DNA from: Phlegmacium glaucopus
Taxonomy: Eukaryota > Basidiomycota > Agaricomycetes > Agaricales > Cortinariaceae
Length of the DNA: 64,000 nt
Assembly (NCBI GenBank): GCA_015039465.1
Contig: MU130701.1
Coordinates: 457,026 to 521,025, forward strand
Reading direction: 5' to 3'
Position numbers and translations under genes: made by a program
The notes under the pieces: generated by a model
What the model saw: only the letters and a program-made list of their open reading frames with translations
Told to the model about the DNA's origin: nothing
The model's database searches: none
Shown here: positions 10,701 through 23,346 of the stretch, piece by piece
How positions within the stretch are numbered: the first letter of the stretch is position 1
How the letters are laid out: every line of letters begins with the position of its first letter

Positions 10701-11135
10701 CTATTTTCGGTCTTTGGCAGTTATCCTCCCACTATCTAGAGTCTAGACAAAATTATAATGCGTTATCGTCAAGAGACGCTAGAAGATAAATTACGGTCTG
10801 TCCAACCTATTTTCGTCCGGTCAAGTAGCCGTACAATCGCCGAGATCGTGATCGTGAAATGAGCCTATGAATGACAGGGAAAATTTACAGTCGGAGCGAA
10901 AGGAAGTTGGGAATAAAACTTTACGTATGGATAGTTGTCAACCTTCCAACGCTTTCGCTTTTCACCGAGCTCGAACGACGGACCCGGCGCGTAGAGTACA
11001 CTTGACGCGACGTCCTTGCAAGTTACAACTCTGGAAATCGTAAACCTAGTGAAAATATAGATACAACTTGCTCCATCGGAGTCAGTGGAAAGTTAATTCT
11101 TTTAAAACCATGATTCTGCAGATTACTGAGGCACC
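10701..11135. other. Intergenic
   Basis: About 430 bp between the SNF2 relic and the hydrolase stop. No gene, repeat or clear signal recognised. Confidence 0.4.
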
Positions 11136-12342
11136 TCAAGCTGGTACAATACATTCCTTCATGACTGACATGAAAAGGTCCGGCTCGTCCCACATTGGCT
11201 ATATAAATAAATAAACGTTTCAGAGTCACGGTTGTTAAAAAAATCGATAGCAAAAAATGACGTACAAAGTGATTGAAACCTGGAATAAGTTTGAAATTGA
11301 TTTCTGAAGATTTAACTCTTTTCTCTAGATTCCAAGCCGCATAGTGAACGTTCCAAGTACTTGCTTCACCGTATATGAACCAAACAGAGGCTCCGCCCCA
11401 ATCCTCACGAACCTGTGTATCGAATAGTGCCTTCGCCGTATGTTTCTTAAGGGCGGGTAAGAATTGAACCTGCGCCAGGATCGTCTCACATTTGGGGCCT
11501 GGGACGAAATCTGTGATAGTGAGTAGCTCTTCTAATGGTATAGTGTCGGTGGTGGGTGCTTTCGACACGTCGGTTTCACGTTGTGCGAGTTGAGAGAAGT
11601 CTCGAGAACTGAGATCGCCATGTTTGAAATAACTTGAGACCCACTTGCTAAAGGTAGCACCACGAACATCTTCAGAAATGTCATCATCCCACAGAGGGTT
11701 GTACCCGACAGGTGAGATAGGAACGCCGAAAGCCTGAGAGGGTGGGTCTACGCGACACGGAGAATGAATATATAATTTGACCATGATGATAGATGGAAAA
11801 ACGGATGGGACAGACCAAATATGATAAATCTTCGTGTGTATGCATTCAACCTCTGCTTACTGTCGTCGGGCAGATAACCTATAGAGGCGCGCATGGCTAT
11901 AGTAAAGACGTTCCCTAGAGACCAGCCAGCAACAGTCACTCCGCCCTTCTTTGACAGCGAGAGTGTTTGAATGAGTCCGTCAACGAAAAGCGCAATAAGA
12001 ACTCCTTGATCTTGCAAAAATTTGGCACGCTCGTCATCAGATCCATGGTGGATTGCCCGCAGCTCGTCCGTGGAGTAAAAAGTTGATCCTTGGTATTCGC
12101 GACGGCTAAGACAAATCACACGCAGTGAATGGGAGCCAGCGAGAGGAAGGATTCGCTTGAATATGCCTGGCAGTCATGTATATGATATAGGAATATGATG
12201 GATGTGTAGTATAATGACGATCCCTACCGGTATGAAATGTGTGACCATGGACGAGAACAAGAGTCGAGTATTCGACATTTTCGATAGGACCGCTGTCCGT
12301 GTAGTGGAAAACGATGTCATTTCCAACAGATAGAGTGGGCAT
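11136..12342 (-). CDS. Alpha/beta-hydrolase fold protein
   Basis: Start ATG 12342 gives MPTLSVGNDIVFHYTDSGP. Exon 1 ends in VLVHGHTFHTG, the HG oxyanion-hole motif. Exon 2 contains REYQGSTFY and the nucleophile elbow AGWSLGN (G-x-S-x-G). A GTAAGC donor after YLPDD joins NPPSQAFGVPISPVGYNPLW. A cap-like region follows, then LIPGFNH with the presumed catalytic His, and after a 67-bp intron MWDEPDLFMSVMKECIVPA and TGA at 11136-11138. Four exons, roughly 320 residues, no signal peptide, so probably cytosolic. The substrate is unknown; the overall layout recalls epoxide-hydrolase/esterase-like fungal proteins. The intact frame argues for a working gene. Confidence 0.85.
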
Positions 12343-12531
12343 TGTGATACACTGCTGATCGAAATCTTGACCAAATCATTAATACGCGGAAATAACCTTA
12401 TTTACATCTGCTTGGTTCAGAAGGCATTAAGTAGAGGCTGCTCATTGTGTTCAACATTGATCAGCCACCTGGTCCTCAGCTCTCCTTGATTTCTTTGATA
12501 CAATAAAGGATTATTCCGAATAACACAAGCG

Positions 12532-13644
12532 ATGGATCTTGCGAATTACTCTGCAAAACTTGAACCTTTCTTGCTCATGGCGAAATCGTTGAAAGGTGCA
12601 GCCGCTGTGAAGCTCATCCAAGACGCCACCTCCGCTCCAGCAGTCTTTGTGTTTTCAGAGCTATTGGAACTACCAAATATTCAAGAAGTGTGTATATATA
12701 CCACATTTGTAAACTCACCAGTCTTCTAATATATGATTCAGCTAGGAAAGACCGAGCCACACCAAAAATCTTTTGCTCTGCTCCAGTTGTTCTCTTACAA
12801 AACATTTCAAGATTACCTTCGTACGCGCTACTTTGTCAAGCAAAAACTCATGTACTTACGAAAGCAGAGCATAAGGATCTTTATCCACCCCTGAACACAG
12901 CCCAGACAATCAAGCTCAAGCATCTGACAATCGTTTCCCTAGCAGCGGATCGACGTGTATGTGATGATCTGAGAGCAATCTCTCTTATCAACCCTTATTA
13001 AAAACCATAGATACTGCCGTACAGCGATCTACTACAAGCTCTGGATATCTCAAATGTTCGCGAACTAGAAGATCTGATCATTGACGCCATATACCTTGAC
13101 CTTTTCCATGGGAAGCTTGATCAAAAGGAGGAGCAGCTGGAGGTGACGTATACCATGGGGAGAGACCTCGAGCCAGGCAAGCTTGAACAGATCCTAGCTG
13201 CTCTCAAGGATTGGTAAGTTTCATGCCTCTCTTTACGTTTTTTGTGCCTGATGTACCTGCTTACTGTCTATTTCAGGGCGTCGACAACTTCAGCCGTGCT
13301 AGTGACTCTGGACGATAAAATTAATACAATTGCAGAAGATACCGCTACTGCCAAGTTGAATCAGCAAGAACACGAGAGAATTCTCCAGCTGAATTTGAAG
13401 GACGTTTATGATAAGCAGAAGGAGAAGAGTTTGGGAGGCGCAATGGCAAACAGGCGTGCAATTCCGACAAGCGAGCGAGAGAATATGATGATGGATGTAG
13501 ACGAGCCAGATAACAAGGGGAAAAATCGAAAGTATGTGATCCTTGTCTTTGTAACGACAGCTTACTTACTCTTATCTTTCAATCATTTCAAGGGCATCAC
13601 AAGAGGCGGCACCAAAACCTTCTAGAAAGCGGAATAAGTTCTAA
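12532..13644 (+). CDS. COP9 signalosome subunit 7 (PCI domain)
   Basis: Part of the CSN complex that removes NEDD8 from cullins. Spliced reading: MDLANYSAKLEPFLLMAKSL, VFSELLELPNIQE, (intron) LGKTEPHQKSFALLQLFSYK, YPPLNTAQTIKLKHLTIVSL, (intron) ILPYSDLLQALDISNVRELE, LIIDAIYLDLFHGKLDQKEE, LEVTYTMGRDLEPGKLEQI, the PCI/winged-helix order of CSN7. A charged coiled-coil tail follows (DDKINTIAEDTATAKLNQQ) and a last small exon ASQEAAPKPSRKRNKF to TAA 13642-13644. Introns are 50-60 bp. It is divergent from the hydrolase at 11136-12342 across a 190-bp gap, so the two promoters probably lie there. Confidence 0.88.
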
Positions 13645-14522
13645 ATGTCTCTTGTCTTGTCTTACTCTGTTCTTTGTATATTAAATTGTATCATTTCCCG
13701 CAAATAATCCATTCCCGCCGATAGTCCTGAACCCGATCATACATAGTTGTCCACTACTGTCATATCGAGTGTTGGAATATTCGAACAGACGCACAGATCA
13801 CGATTTCTGTGTCGATTCAATCAACGTTAATGTTTCATATTCCAGTGGGCACGGGCCTGATTTATTTATTTATTTCGTCATTGATATCGCATGGTTGACA
13901 CAGCCTCGGAAATGGGCTGCGCACCGTAACACACGGTTACGCTGAGGCTCTTGCGCGGCTCTTGTACCCCTATCAATACTCCCATTTGCTATTGTTGTAA
14001 AACATGAATCCACCACAGAAAAAACCTTCGTCGTTTGCGTCGTTTGTAACACTGACAGTCCTATTCAGCATTGAGATGTATATAGGGTCATATATACTTA
14101 GTGTATTTTGTTTGTGCCGTACTGTATGCTCCATAACTACATACACGAGAGGAGTATGTCAAAAATAACCCCGTTCGCACCCATAAATATACCGTAGGCC
14201 GTAGGCCGTACCCTTTAATGACGGTGCGCACTACCCGGGAAATTGTGTGGAGAGGGGGCCATGATGCAACTGCGCTTGCTAAACTTGACTGGTTGACATG
14301 CTTTCAGTGCACGGCGGCACTGCGAGCCCTCGCCACTTGACTTCTGAATACAACAACGCGTGTTTTAATATATTGATAGCATGAGAAAGCGAGGTATTAG
14401 CGCTTCCGATTGCTCCCTCTACTTGCATCTGCCAATATCGAACAAAAGCCGCTTGGACTTCTTGTTCTCATCTTTGACCTTCCCCCCACTACTAACTTCT
14501 GTGTCCACTTATCATCAACCGA
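13645..14522. other. Intergenic, about 880 bp
   Basis: No gene recognised. Contains a GCCGTAGGCCGTA duplication near 14195-14210 and pyrimidine-rich tracts near 14460-14500 that may be the promoter of the next gene. Confidence 0.4.
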
Positions 14523-15338
14523 ATGTTGGAGGAAGCGAATTCAACAGCCACCCACCACGATGTCGTCACCGTGGCTGAGCATCAGTCTACTCACCTCAAG
14601 ATTGGTGTAGGCTCCTCCTCACAGGCGGCCAAGGTCTATGCAACAACAGCGGAGGCAATTGCCAATTTTAAGCCAACTCATCGTGAGGTAATTAGTGGTA
14701 TCGCGCCTCACGTGTTCGACGAGCGGAAGAGGAGACGGAGTCAACGGAGAGCGTCGTCGTCGTCGTCGCGGACTTATTGGTGTGAAACAGGCGGAGAGAA
14801 AAGACCTTCGCCATTGAGAGGGACGACCGTGATCGCTTGGGAAGAACACTCGATTTATCTCAGTGAGCATTAACTTGCTAAGGACTCCCAGCCTTTGATA
14901 CCCTACCTCAAAATTCAACTGATGTTTTTTTAGACCAACCTGACCCTCAGCGTCGTTCCAAAGAGAATATCGAGACAAATTCCATTGGCGCCTTCACCTC
15001 AGAGGCGACAAACGTCCAACGTCAAGGAACGACTCACAACAATACCAATGGTACTACGCTCGAGAAAATAGACTCAGACAACTTGAAACCCGAGGCACTC
15101 TGGAAGTATCTCCGTATCGATACCCATCTGTTCAGATTGAAGTGAGTCAAAACGTTGCATTTTCTAGTAATCTTTTTCATTTCCCTTATCACAAAACATA
15201 TTTGTGATCATTTGATGATATCATTTCATCATAGTTATAGTTTGAAAAGCGACTGGCAGGGTTGATGCTAACGACATTTATACGTAATTCTCCTATAGGA
15301 CTATCGCAGTTAAATTGAAGTCTGCACGCACGCGTTGA
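14523..15338 (+). CDS. Hypothetical fungal protein
   Basis: ATG 14523 opens a frame with SSSQAAKVYATTAEAIANFK and a strongly basic patch ERKRRRSQRRASSSSSR. A GTGAGC...TTTTTTTAG intron (14861-14931) joins it in frame to NQPDPQRRSKENIETNSIG and KPEALWKYLRIDTHLFRLK. A consensus GTGAGT donor then probably leads to a last exon TIAVKLKSARTR ending at 15338; without that splice the stop is at 15145. No domain is recognised. The two clean splices that keep frame support a real gene. Upstream ATGs at 14381 and 14410 are in other frames and end early. Confidence 0.55.
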
Positions 15339-15923
15339 TATCCATTTCCATCAACGTTCTTTATAGAGCTCGTTTTCATCCACAGGCTGTACTCTATGCT
15401 TTTTTCAACCTTTGCCATCGCCACTTGACCCGATCAAAAAGATAGAAGTATATTGACCATATACTACCTCGGGTCAAGCTTCAATAACAGATTGAAAACC
15501 CCCCTGTATTATTTATTTAACCAGTATTGTAACTTGGGACTACTACTTATTTATATAAGCCAACATGTATTATATTGTATAGAAAATGGTGTACATACAC
15601 GGGTATTTTTTTCCCCTGAGCGCTTACATCCGTTCGTGTCCAATGTCCATGCCAATAATATTCAAAAATCGCGGCCTGAAAGCCTGAAGGCCAGAATTTT
15701 GTGGTTCGACTACCACAGAGGCCACTTTGTGAGTCTACACCTTGTGACTCTATGGTGTTATTACCAAAAAAAATGAAGGATAACTGAAGCCCTGTTGTGA
15801 ATACAAAAATGCTGAACAGCGAGCTCGAGGAATTATTAAGGTGTGAAACAACTTTTAATTTAGTAGGAGATCAAATATTTATTCCGAGGATTCAGAGTCC
15901 GATAGCCGCAGTCGTCGTTAACG
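15339..15923. other. Intergenic, about 585 bp
   Basis: AT-rich. An open frame of 107 codons at 15453-15776 has no family resemblance and poor codon character, so it is not called. Should contain the COG3 promoter. Confidence 0.4.
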
Positions 15924-18900
15924 ATGGCCAGCCGTTCTAGTCGTCGTGGTGGAGCTCCAGTGTCTCTATCGCTTACACCTCAGCCGAAACCCACAATAAG
16001 TGTTGAAGAATGGGAGGCAAAAGCTCCTCTAAGTGATCTTCACTTTCGGAGCATAAACGCAATAAAAGTGGCTAGTGAAAGGGTGCCTCTACCTTTGAAG
16101 GTGCGATAACATATTTCCTTATCTAAAATATAAGAGTTTTTAAATAAAGTAGTTTGCTGCAGTAGAACCGTCTCCGCCTGGCACACCTATTCCCCGGTAT
16201 CGAGACAAGCTACATATCCAAAGTTCGCGTCCGACTACACCGCAACCAGCACATACGGAACGTACAACCCACCCTTTACATCCGAAACTACCTGTGCAAA
16301 CTCCCCAGCAGTTCTATGACTGGTTTGCCTTGATTGACCGATCCGTTGCGCATAGCCAGGAGGCTCATTATCGTGCCCATGTCGCCAGCGTCTCCGAACA
16401 CCTGGATACGTGTGACCTTTTGATCAACCGAATCGATGCAGTGGAAAAGGAGGTGGATGACATGTTGGAAGGGTGGAAAGGAGTCGAGGAAAGCGGAAAG
16501 AGTTTGAAAGACGCTTGTGAGAGGCTTTTGGAAGAACGTGTAGGTCAGAACAGTCAAGCAATCCATGTTGCGCTGACTATTAGTGTCCAGGACAGTTTAG
16601 TAGGACTCATAGATGACATCGGCGGTCATTTGGAGTATTTCCAAGAGTTGGAGCAGGCTACTCGAATGCTCAACCATCCTGGGGAGTCTCTCATTTTCGA
16701 AGCCGATTTCCTATACATGGTCGAGCGGGTCGATATCTGCATTGATTTTTTGAAGGGACATGTAAGGATTCTCATTGTCATTCTCTATCACGATCCAGTC
16801 GTACTTATGTCCTTCGCAGCGACATTTCAAGGAAGCAGAAGTTTACCTCTTGAGGTTCCAGCAATGCATGACTCGTGCCATGACGCTAATAAAAATGAAC
16901 TTCGTCGGCTCTCTCAGAGCTCTCTCGTCAGAAGTAACTAAGCGTCTATCTGAAAAGGTTGCTCGTTCTTCCATCTTTTTTGTCTATTTCTCGCTCGTTA
17001 ACTTCTTTGATATACTAGGACGTATCACCCACAGCTGAAGCCCATCTTCTATACACTCGATTTAATAGCGTGTCCATGAGGGTTGCTCCTCTACTAGGAG
17101 AACTGGAAAGACGTGCGCAATCCTACCCCGATGAACTCTCCGCTCTTCTATCAGAATGTCATTCCGCTTATTTCTCAACGCGGAAAGGACTCCTTATGTC
17201 CAGGATCATAGAAGAAATTAAAGGTCTCGACCCGTCACGGAGTGAACTCGTGGAATTGGCAAGTTGCCTTTTGCTTTGGACCTTCTAGTGCTGAACTTTC
17301 AACGTAGACGCGCTCTGGATGCAGCTACATGAAGCATCTCTGTACAGACGAGTTTAACTTGTACCGTGCATTCTTTAGCACTGCTGAAGACCAACTATAG
17401 TGTGTATTCCGTCTTGACATCTGCTCATATGCTAATTTGTGGATGCAGTCAATATCTAGAAACTCTGTGCGACCTTCTTTACGACGATCTACGACCTCGC
17501 ATCCTACACGAACCTCGTCTAACCGTTTTGTGTGAAGTGTGTACCGTTCTGCAAGCGTTGATGGTGCTTGATGCGTCCGCTACACGTTCAACAGATGACG
17601 AAAATGGTGATGAGGACGATGGAGACTCTTCAAATGAAGGATCATCAGATGATGATGACAACAATCTCCTCCTTGCCAATTTGAATGGCGACGAGAAACC
17701 CAGTGGCAATCTCGGGCGTCGTTTGCAGATCAGTCATTTGCTGAAGATGGTTTTGCAGGATGCGCAAACACGGCTTTTCTTCAAAGCGCAATCGGTAATT
17801 CAGAGTGATATTAGGCATTTTGTTCCCAAGGTAGACGATTTGGCGTATCCGGATTTGTTGGTTGGTATGTATTATCCCATATCGAAGAAAAAAAACCTAT
17901 TTGAAACACCTTGTTTCCATTTTTTGATCAGCTGCGAATAAAGAGTCAACGGGCACAGAAATACGAGAGAAGGAGAGTGTGAGCCAGATTTTCCGTGTCC
18001 CTTCACTCGATAAACAAGATACATGGTATCCAACTCTACGTAAGACGGTATGGGTACTCGAACAACTGCATGACTTCGTGAAGGTGTGTGTATACACCAA
18101 CCCACTTTCGTTATCAAATCAGACTACCTCATCTGTACATTGTAGCCAGCCATATTCGAAGATATAGCACAAGAAGCACTCTCGTTCTGCCATTTATCAC
18201 TCGTCGCTGCTTCTGATCTACTTAAAAATCGAAGTCCTCCAGGAAGTATTCTGGATGGCTGCTTATTCCTTGTGAGGCACCTGTTGATCTTGAAAGAGGT
18301 CATGCATAACCTGGAAGCAGACTTGAGGCAACGGGATGAAGGGAAGGAGTTTGAACGGAGTCTGGCAAGCAGTAAGGCTGTCGATTTTCCTTCAACAGGA
18401 GGGGTTACAGGTGAGCTTGTGTTGAGTCATCGCGATCGGAGGTAAGTAGACTCTGACGAAGCACTCAAATCTCTTTAGCGTCATTATCAAATATGTTCAA
18501 TAAGACCACTTCGTTGTTACCTGAAGGCTTGTTTGCCTCTCTTGGAGTCAGTCGAGGAATTGAGGGTGATTTGCGAGGTGTTAAAACTGTAAGCAATTTT
18601 TATTCATCCTTTTTTTTGTTGCTGATATTCTGATTATGGACGTAGGATATCGATCAAAATCTAAGACGGGCTTGTGAAGACGTTATCGCCGTATGTTCTG
18701 GACCCATTTGCGAGCCAATAGAAGCATGGACGACCGAAACGAGGGCTCGAATGAACTCATCTACGAAACAAACCGAGAATTCTTCTTTTAATTCATTGTC
18801 CAGCAGTCCGGCTTTGCAAAATTGGATCTCTGAATCGGATGGTATATACCTCCGATTTCGAGAAATGTGTGAACGGGATTTGCGTTCTGATGTTAATCGA

Positions 18901-19098
18901 GTGCATTTGTATCTCGAGGACCAGCGTACGGCGCGTATATTGTTGGATCATGTTCAAGATAGAGTTGTGGAGGTGTATGCGGGTTATCGAGATCTGGTGA
19001 TGTTGATGGAGAAACCTGGTACGTCTGGACAGGATATGTTGAGTGTCACGCTGTTGAGGGAGTTGTTGAGGGACGTTTGTGGAGAAAGTAGGGTGTAA
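15924..19098 (+). CDS. Conserved oligomeric Golgi complex subunit 3 (Sec34-like)
   Basis: Tethering factor subunit for retrograde intra-Golgi vesicles. The start gives a low-complexity head (MASRSSRRGGAPVSLS) then ISVEEWEAKAPLSDLHFRSI. Sec34-type blocks follow: PQQFYDWFALIDRSVAHSQE, EHLDTCDLLINRIDAVEKEV, the intron-separated DSLVGLIDDIGGHLEYFQEL, FKEAEVYLLRFQQCMTRAM, AEAHLLYTRFNSVSMRVAP, YLETLCDLLYDDLRPRILHE, LCEVCTVLQALMVLD, an acidic DDENGDEDDGDSSNEGSSDD insert, QISHLLKMVLQDAQTRLFFK, LVRHLLILKEVM and LYLEDQRTARILLDHVQ, ending at TAA 19096-19098. About ten or more short introns. The predicted length, roughly 800-850 residues, fits the family. Small coiled-coil regions near the N terminus are expected for complex assembly. 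Confidence 0.9.
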
Positions 19099-19413
19099 GA
19101 GTTTTTTTATTAGTTGTCATCAACATATAGCATTCATGTAATGCAGCTTGGACGAAACTTATTAACCGAGCATCGTTAACACTTTACCTGGGACAGCATG
19201 ATAGCTATTACAACATTCTTCCTCAAGACAGACCAATTTTCCGTACAAGTTGTATATACCAATGTTTGAAAACAGAGAGCAGTGTGGAGCGACTGATAAA
19301 AGTCCCCACACTAGGAGAATTTATTTGAAATACACCTCAGGTGACTGTGTAAACTGTGTAACTACGTAGAACCTACGGGGTACAACTTTGAGAAGAAACG
19401 GATAAACAAATCA
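19099..19413. other. Convergent intergenic gap
   Basis: About 315 bp between COG3 and the SDR, whose 3' ends face each other. Nothing recognised beyond AT-rich 3' sequence. Confidence 0.5.
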
Positions 19414-20527
19414 TTATTGAGATATAGTAAAGTTGTACTTCCTTCTTGCTCCTGATTCTACAAGCGATGGCCAAATCCAATAGAGAAGATGGGCGAAACG
19501 TAAGACTCCTGGTATGAATACCGTCTTCTCTCCGTTATCTATGGCTTCAATGCACCGTTGGGCCACGAACTCGCGCTTCAAGCCATGTGCATTAGGGTCA
19601 CGTTCCCTTACAGGCCCGGCGTCCACTGCTGAGGCACGGAAATCGCCCTCAACTGTGGATGGCATGCAAACACTAAAGGCAATTCTAGGATGCTCGATGG
19701 AGAGGGCTTGATAGAGAACGAGAGAGGCGGCTTTGGTTGACGCATATAGCGTACGCGTCGGTGCTGGAATGACTGACGCGAGGGAATTGACAAGCAGTAT
19801 TGATGGGGATTTCGATGTGTTCAACAACATTGGAACCTTGTGATATAAGTGATGTTAGGGGTGGTAAATGAGGTAGGTGTGAAAACCTACAAATGTTACT
19901 GCAGAGATAAGAGGCCCAACATAGTTTCCTTGGGTTGCAGCTGCTGCGACATCAGCTACACGCTGAATGCCTTCCTGGGTTGCTTGTCCAATAGAAGTGT
20001 TTCCACCTTCGGTGTTTACTCCAGCAATCGCCATGAGCGGTTGTAGAGCGGATACCCCAGCAGCAATGATAAGAGTATCAAGACCCTTCCATTCTGAACG
20101 AGTTTCGAAATAAGCTTGTGAAAAAGGGACTCGAGGAGAAGATTGGAATTTTACTGGCTTCAATAGTGGACCTCGTCCTTATCATATCATCCACATTGGC
20201 AAAATCAGCGGCAACCCCAAAGATATTCTCCTGCTCATCTTTCGACAAGCGGCTACCATTTTGAGCTTTCTGACATTCGGCCACAACCTCATTCACAAGA
20301 GCTTCCCTACGCCCAACAACGCAGACTCGTGCTCCGCGTTCAGCGTATTGTCGTACTATCGATCTACCAATACCGCTGGAAGCACCTAGCACCAAGACGC
20401 GCTCTTGAAACTTGGGAACTTTCGAGGAACGCTGATATTTCTTGTGCAGGGATTTGTAGACAGTATACAAGAGTGAGAGAACAGCGATGCTGATACCGCC
20501 TGAAACTGCTGAGAACCGTCCTCGCAT
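19414..20527 (-). CDS. Membrane-anchored short-chain dehydrogenase/reductase
   Basis: Start 20527: MRGRFSAVSGGISIAVLSLL followed by YTVYKSLHKKY, an N-terminal membrane anchor with a basic flank. The Rossmann glycine motif is VLGASSGIGRSIV, followed by GARVCVVGRRE, which suggests NADP(H) preference through the Arg pair. After an intron, LDTLIIAAGVSA carries the NAG-like motif in the AAG form. A later exon has LLVNSLASVIPAPTRTLYAS and the catalytic YASTK. The C-terminal part includes LYWIWPSLVE, a second hydrophobic segment. TAG at 19414-19416. Layout recalls ER or lipid-droplet SDRs such as 3-ketosphinganine reductase or 11-beta-HSD-like enzymes; the substrate cannot be told. Confidence 0.85.
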
Positions 20528-20645
20528 GAGGGACTTGGGACAGTTGTCAAAACCATGTCAAAACCCTTTTGATTTTATTTATTTATTTCATTGACTTATC
20601 AATTGACAAGACCTAACCCCAATCGCTGGTTCCTTTACCCCCACC

Positions 20646-22320
20646 ATGTTAGTTAAACCACTCCGCCGACTTCTAGGTCGTCCAACAGCCATATCCTACT
20701 TCCACACAACAGCGACTTCATGGGCATCTAGGAAGGTCATCCATAAATTTAACCTCGCCGATATTGGAGAAGGTATAAAAGAGTGCGAGGTTGTAAAGTG
20801 GTGCGTGCGTGCGTCTATCCAAGGTCCGGCCGGACGAAAGTGAACTCGAGGTTTCGTACACCAGGAATACAAAACCTTTGGCCAATATACAGGCCTTCGA
20901 CCCTCTATGTGAAGTTCAGAGTGACAAAGCTAGCGTTGAGATCACTAGTCCATTCGATGGCATAGTCAAGGAATTGCTCGTTAAAGAAGGCGAGATTGCT
21001 CAAGTTGGAGCTGGGCTTTGCCTCATCGAAGTCGAGGAGGAGTTTATCACAGAAGGTAACCAGCCTGTGGAAGTGGTTTCAACAACTTCATCTCCGAATG
21101 AAGGCAAACAAGAGGTCGAAGCGACCCTAACGCATACTCGACACCCTCATCCCCTTGATCCGGCTAACACCATTGAACATAAGTCTACAAACGCAGATAA
21201 CGTCTTTGCTGCGCCTTCAGTACGACACTTTGCGCGTAAAAATGGTGTTGATCTTAGCAGTCTAGTGCCTGGTACAGGTAAAGGTGGCCGTATCGAAAAA
21301 GGCGATGTGGAGGCATACTTAGCTCATGAACGCGATTCAAGCCCCAAGAGCGTAAATCAACATGAGGATGTTGTGGTAGAGCTTGGAAGAACGCGTTATG
21401 GAATGTGGAAAGCTATGGTCAAGGTACGATATTCTGTCACCTTGTTATCGTCACTTATATTCTACGTGTATTTTGTAGAGTCTGGAAATTCCACATTTTG
21501 GGTACTTCTTATCTCAAACCACTGTTTACGAACAGAAATGAAGCTGACAGGATATACTTCTAGGTACTCAACAACTTTAGATCTTACCGCTTTGCATGAT
21601 ATCTTGCCCATACTTAATGCCCACATTCCCTCGCATTTTCTCCCTTCTTCCTCAAGATCATCGCAACTTCACGGAGGCGTGAATCCGTCTGCGATTTACC
21701 CTGCGCCAACTCCTGCAGAGACATACGAATCCCAACAATACTCCCGTCTAACTTACCTCCCTATCCTCCTCAAGACATTGTCGAAAGCTATGATCGAATG
21801 GCCTATCTTCAGAAGTTCCATCACTCCTTCCTCATCTGACACCTCCAAACCTACCCTCACCATCCGTCCTCAAGCTGATATCAGTATAGCTCTTTCTACC
21901 CCTACAGGATTATATACACCTACCCTACAAAGCGTCAATACCCAGTCCATTTATTCACTCTCAGCGCAACTCAAACATCTCTCTCATCTTGGACGACAAA
22001 CCCCATGTGCACTGACTCCCAAAGAGATGCCTAAGCGTGGTGGGACTCTGACCGTCTCCAACGTAGGTGCGATCGGTGCTGGTGATTTTGCCTCTCCGGT
22101 CCTCGTTCCAGGAGGAGGAGTTGCCATCGTAGCCATTGGAAGAGCTAAATGGGTATGGGATGTAGATAGGGGAGACGGAAAGGGTGAACGTAGATTGAAA
22201 TTGGGTGTCAGTTGGAGTGGGGATCATCGTGTAGTGGAAGGTGCCGAGCTAGCTGCGTTTGTGGAAAGCTGGAGAGGATATGTAGAGGTGCCTCAAAGAT
22301 TGATTGGGGATAGTGTTTAA
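20646..22320 (+). CDS. Branched-chain 2-oxoacid dehydrogenase E2 (dihydrolipoyl transacylase)
   Basis: Mitochondrial acyltransferase core of the complex that degrades Leu, Ile and Val. The head [20 protein letters not shown] is a basic presequence. The lipoyl domain has [18 protein letters not shown], an intron near 20800-20890, then [19 protein letters not shown] with the lipoylated Lys. The E3-binding domain is [19 protein letters not shown] with [17 protein letters not shown]. Two short introns near 21424-21560 restore [15 protein letters not shown] of the catalytic domain. It ends with [17 protein letters not shown] and the active-site [22 protein letters not shown] 22318-22320. The usual HxxxDG motif reads HRVVEG, with Glu in place of Asp. 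The promoter lies in the 118-bp divergent gap with the SDR. Confidence 0.9.
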
Positions 22321-23346
22321 TCGAAAGACAGGGTCGAGGGAAATTGTTTAATTTGTATATAATCTTAACGCTTATGAAACTAGGGCGTCAACACTCAGTG
22401 TCCTGGAAAGTCATACTGTTGCAAAGAGGCCCACTTTCATTTCGGTAAAGTCCATTGTTGATGATTTTGGAGCAGTGGACTTCTTACAACAGCTTTCCTC
22501 ATTCATTGACACAGCCACTGGGTGGCAAGACTACTATAGCTTTGACATTAAATCTCTATAAACAAGTCCAGTTTGTCCTTCCCCTAATCCCTGAAGTCAT
22601 ATCAAAGCCCCCAACAGATGTTGTTGATACCATCAAAACTGTCTCAGCCACAATCACTTTCCAAGTACTTCACAAAATCCCCACCAACCAGCCATCAATA
22701 TTTGAACACCTGGATCTCAAATGGATGCCATGTCGCTTTCCTATTTCAGTCGTTCGTGGGAATCATCTTTTCCAAGCTCACTGGTTCCCGTGTTCAGTGT
22801 AATATAGAGATATAGAGATTCTACAGCCGAGGCCCCTGGAGACAACATGGACTCGGAATGAGCACGTCAAGGAGAGGTGATGATACGATGATGCTTCGTC
22901 AGTACCATGCCAATATGTTCCACAAGGTAGATATCCTCTTTCCTTTTCCTTCCTTTCTTTCCTTTTTCGATTTTGATTTATTTCCAATTAATTTATAATA
23001 TATTTGAATCAACACCGCCATCGAGCCAAAATATCGGTACGTCAGAATCATCAGAAATAAAGAAAGTTTGCTTACACGGGACAGGCTCGAACTCGGAAAT
23101 TTCAAGTTGAGGTGCGATTGAAAATCGAACCAAGGACACCCCGCCTACCATAATGGACTTTGAAGCATTATAATGTCAGTTATGATTCATTTGTAATTTA
23201 CACTACACGATGGAATTGACTCATTAACTGCTAAACGAACTTGAGTAGTGCAGCAATTTCTGGGTGCGAGGACAACCTTCAGTTCTCTACCTCGCGGCTA
23301 ATATCCACGTGCTTAGACAGATAATACTTGGAATTAAAGAAAGTGC
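22321..23346. other. Intergenic, about 1 kb, no gene recognised
   Basis: Contains one 115-codon open frame (22455-22802) without recognisable family and a polypurine/polypyrimidine tract near 22930-22975. Near 23070-23140 the minus strand has two B-box-like words (GGTTCGATTTTC, GAGTTCGAGCC), but no tRNA fold could be drawn. Confidence 0.4.

Noticed and set aside
15453..15776. 107-codon open frame upstream of COG3
   Set aside because: No family resemblance, no splice context, AT-rich; treated as intergenic.
23065..23150. Possible tRNA gene on the minus strand
   Set aside because: Two B-box-like words are present but no acceptor or anticodon stem can be paired.
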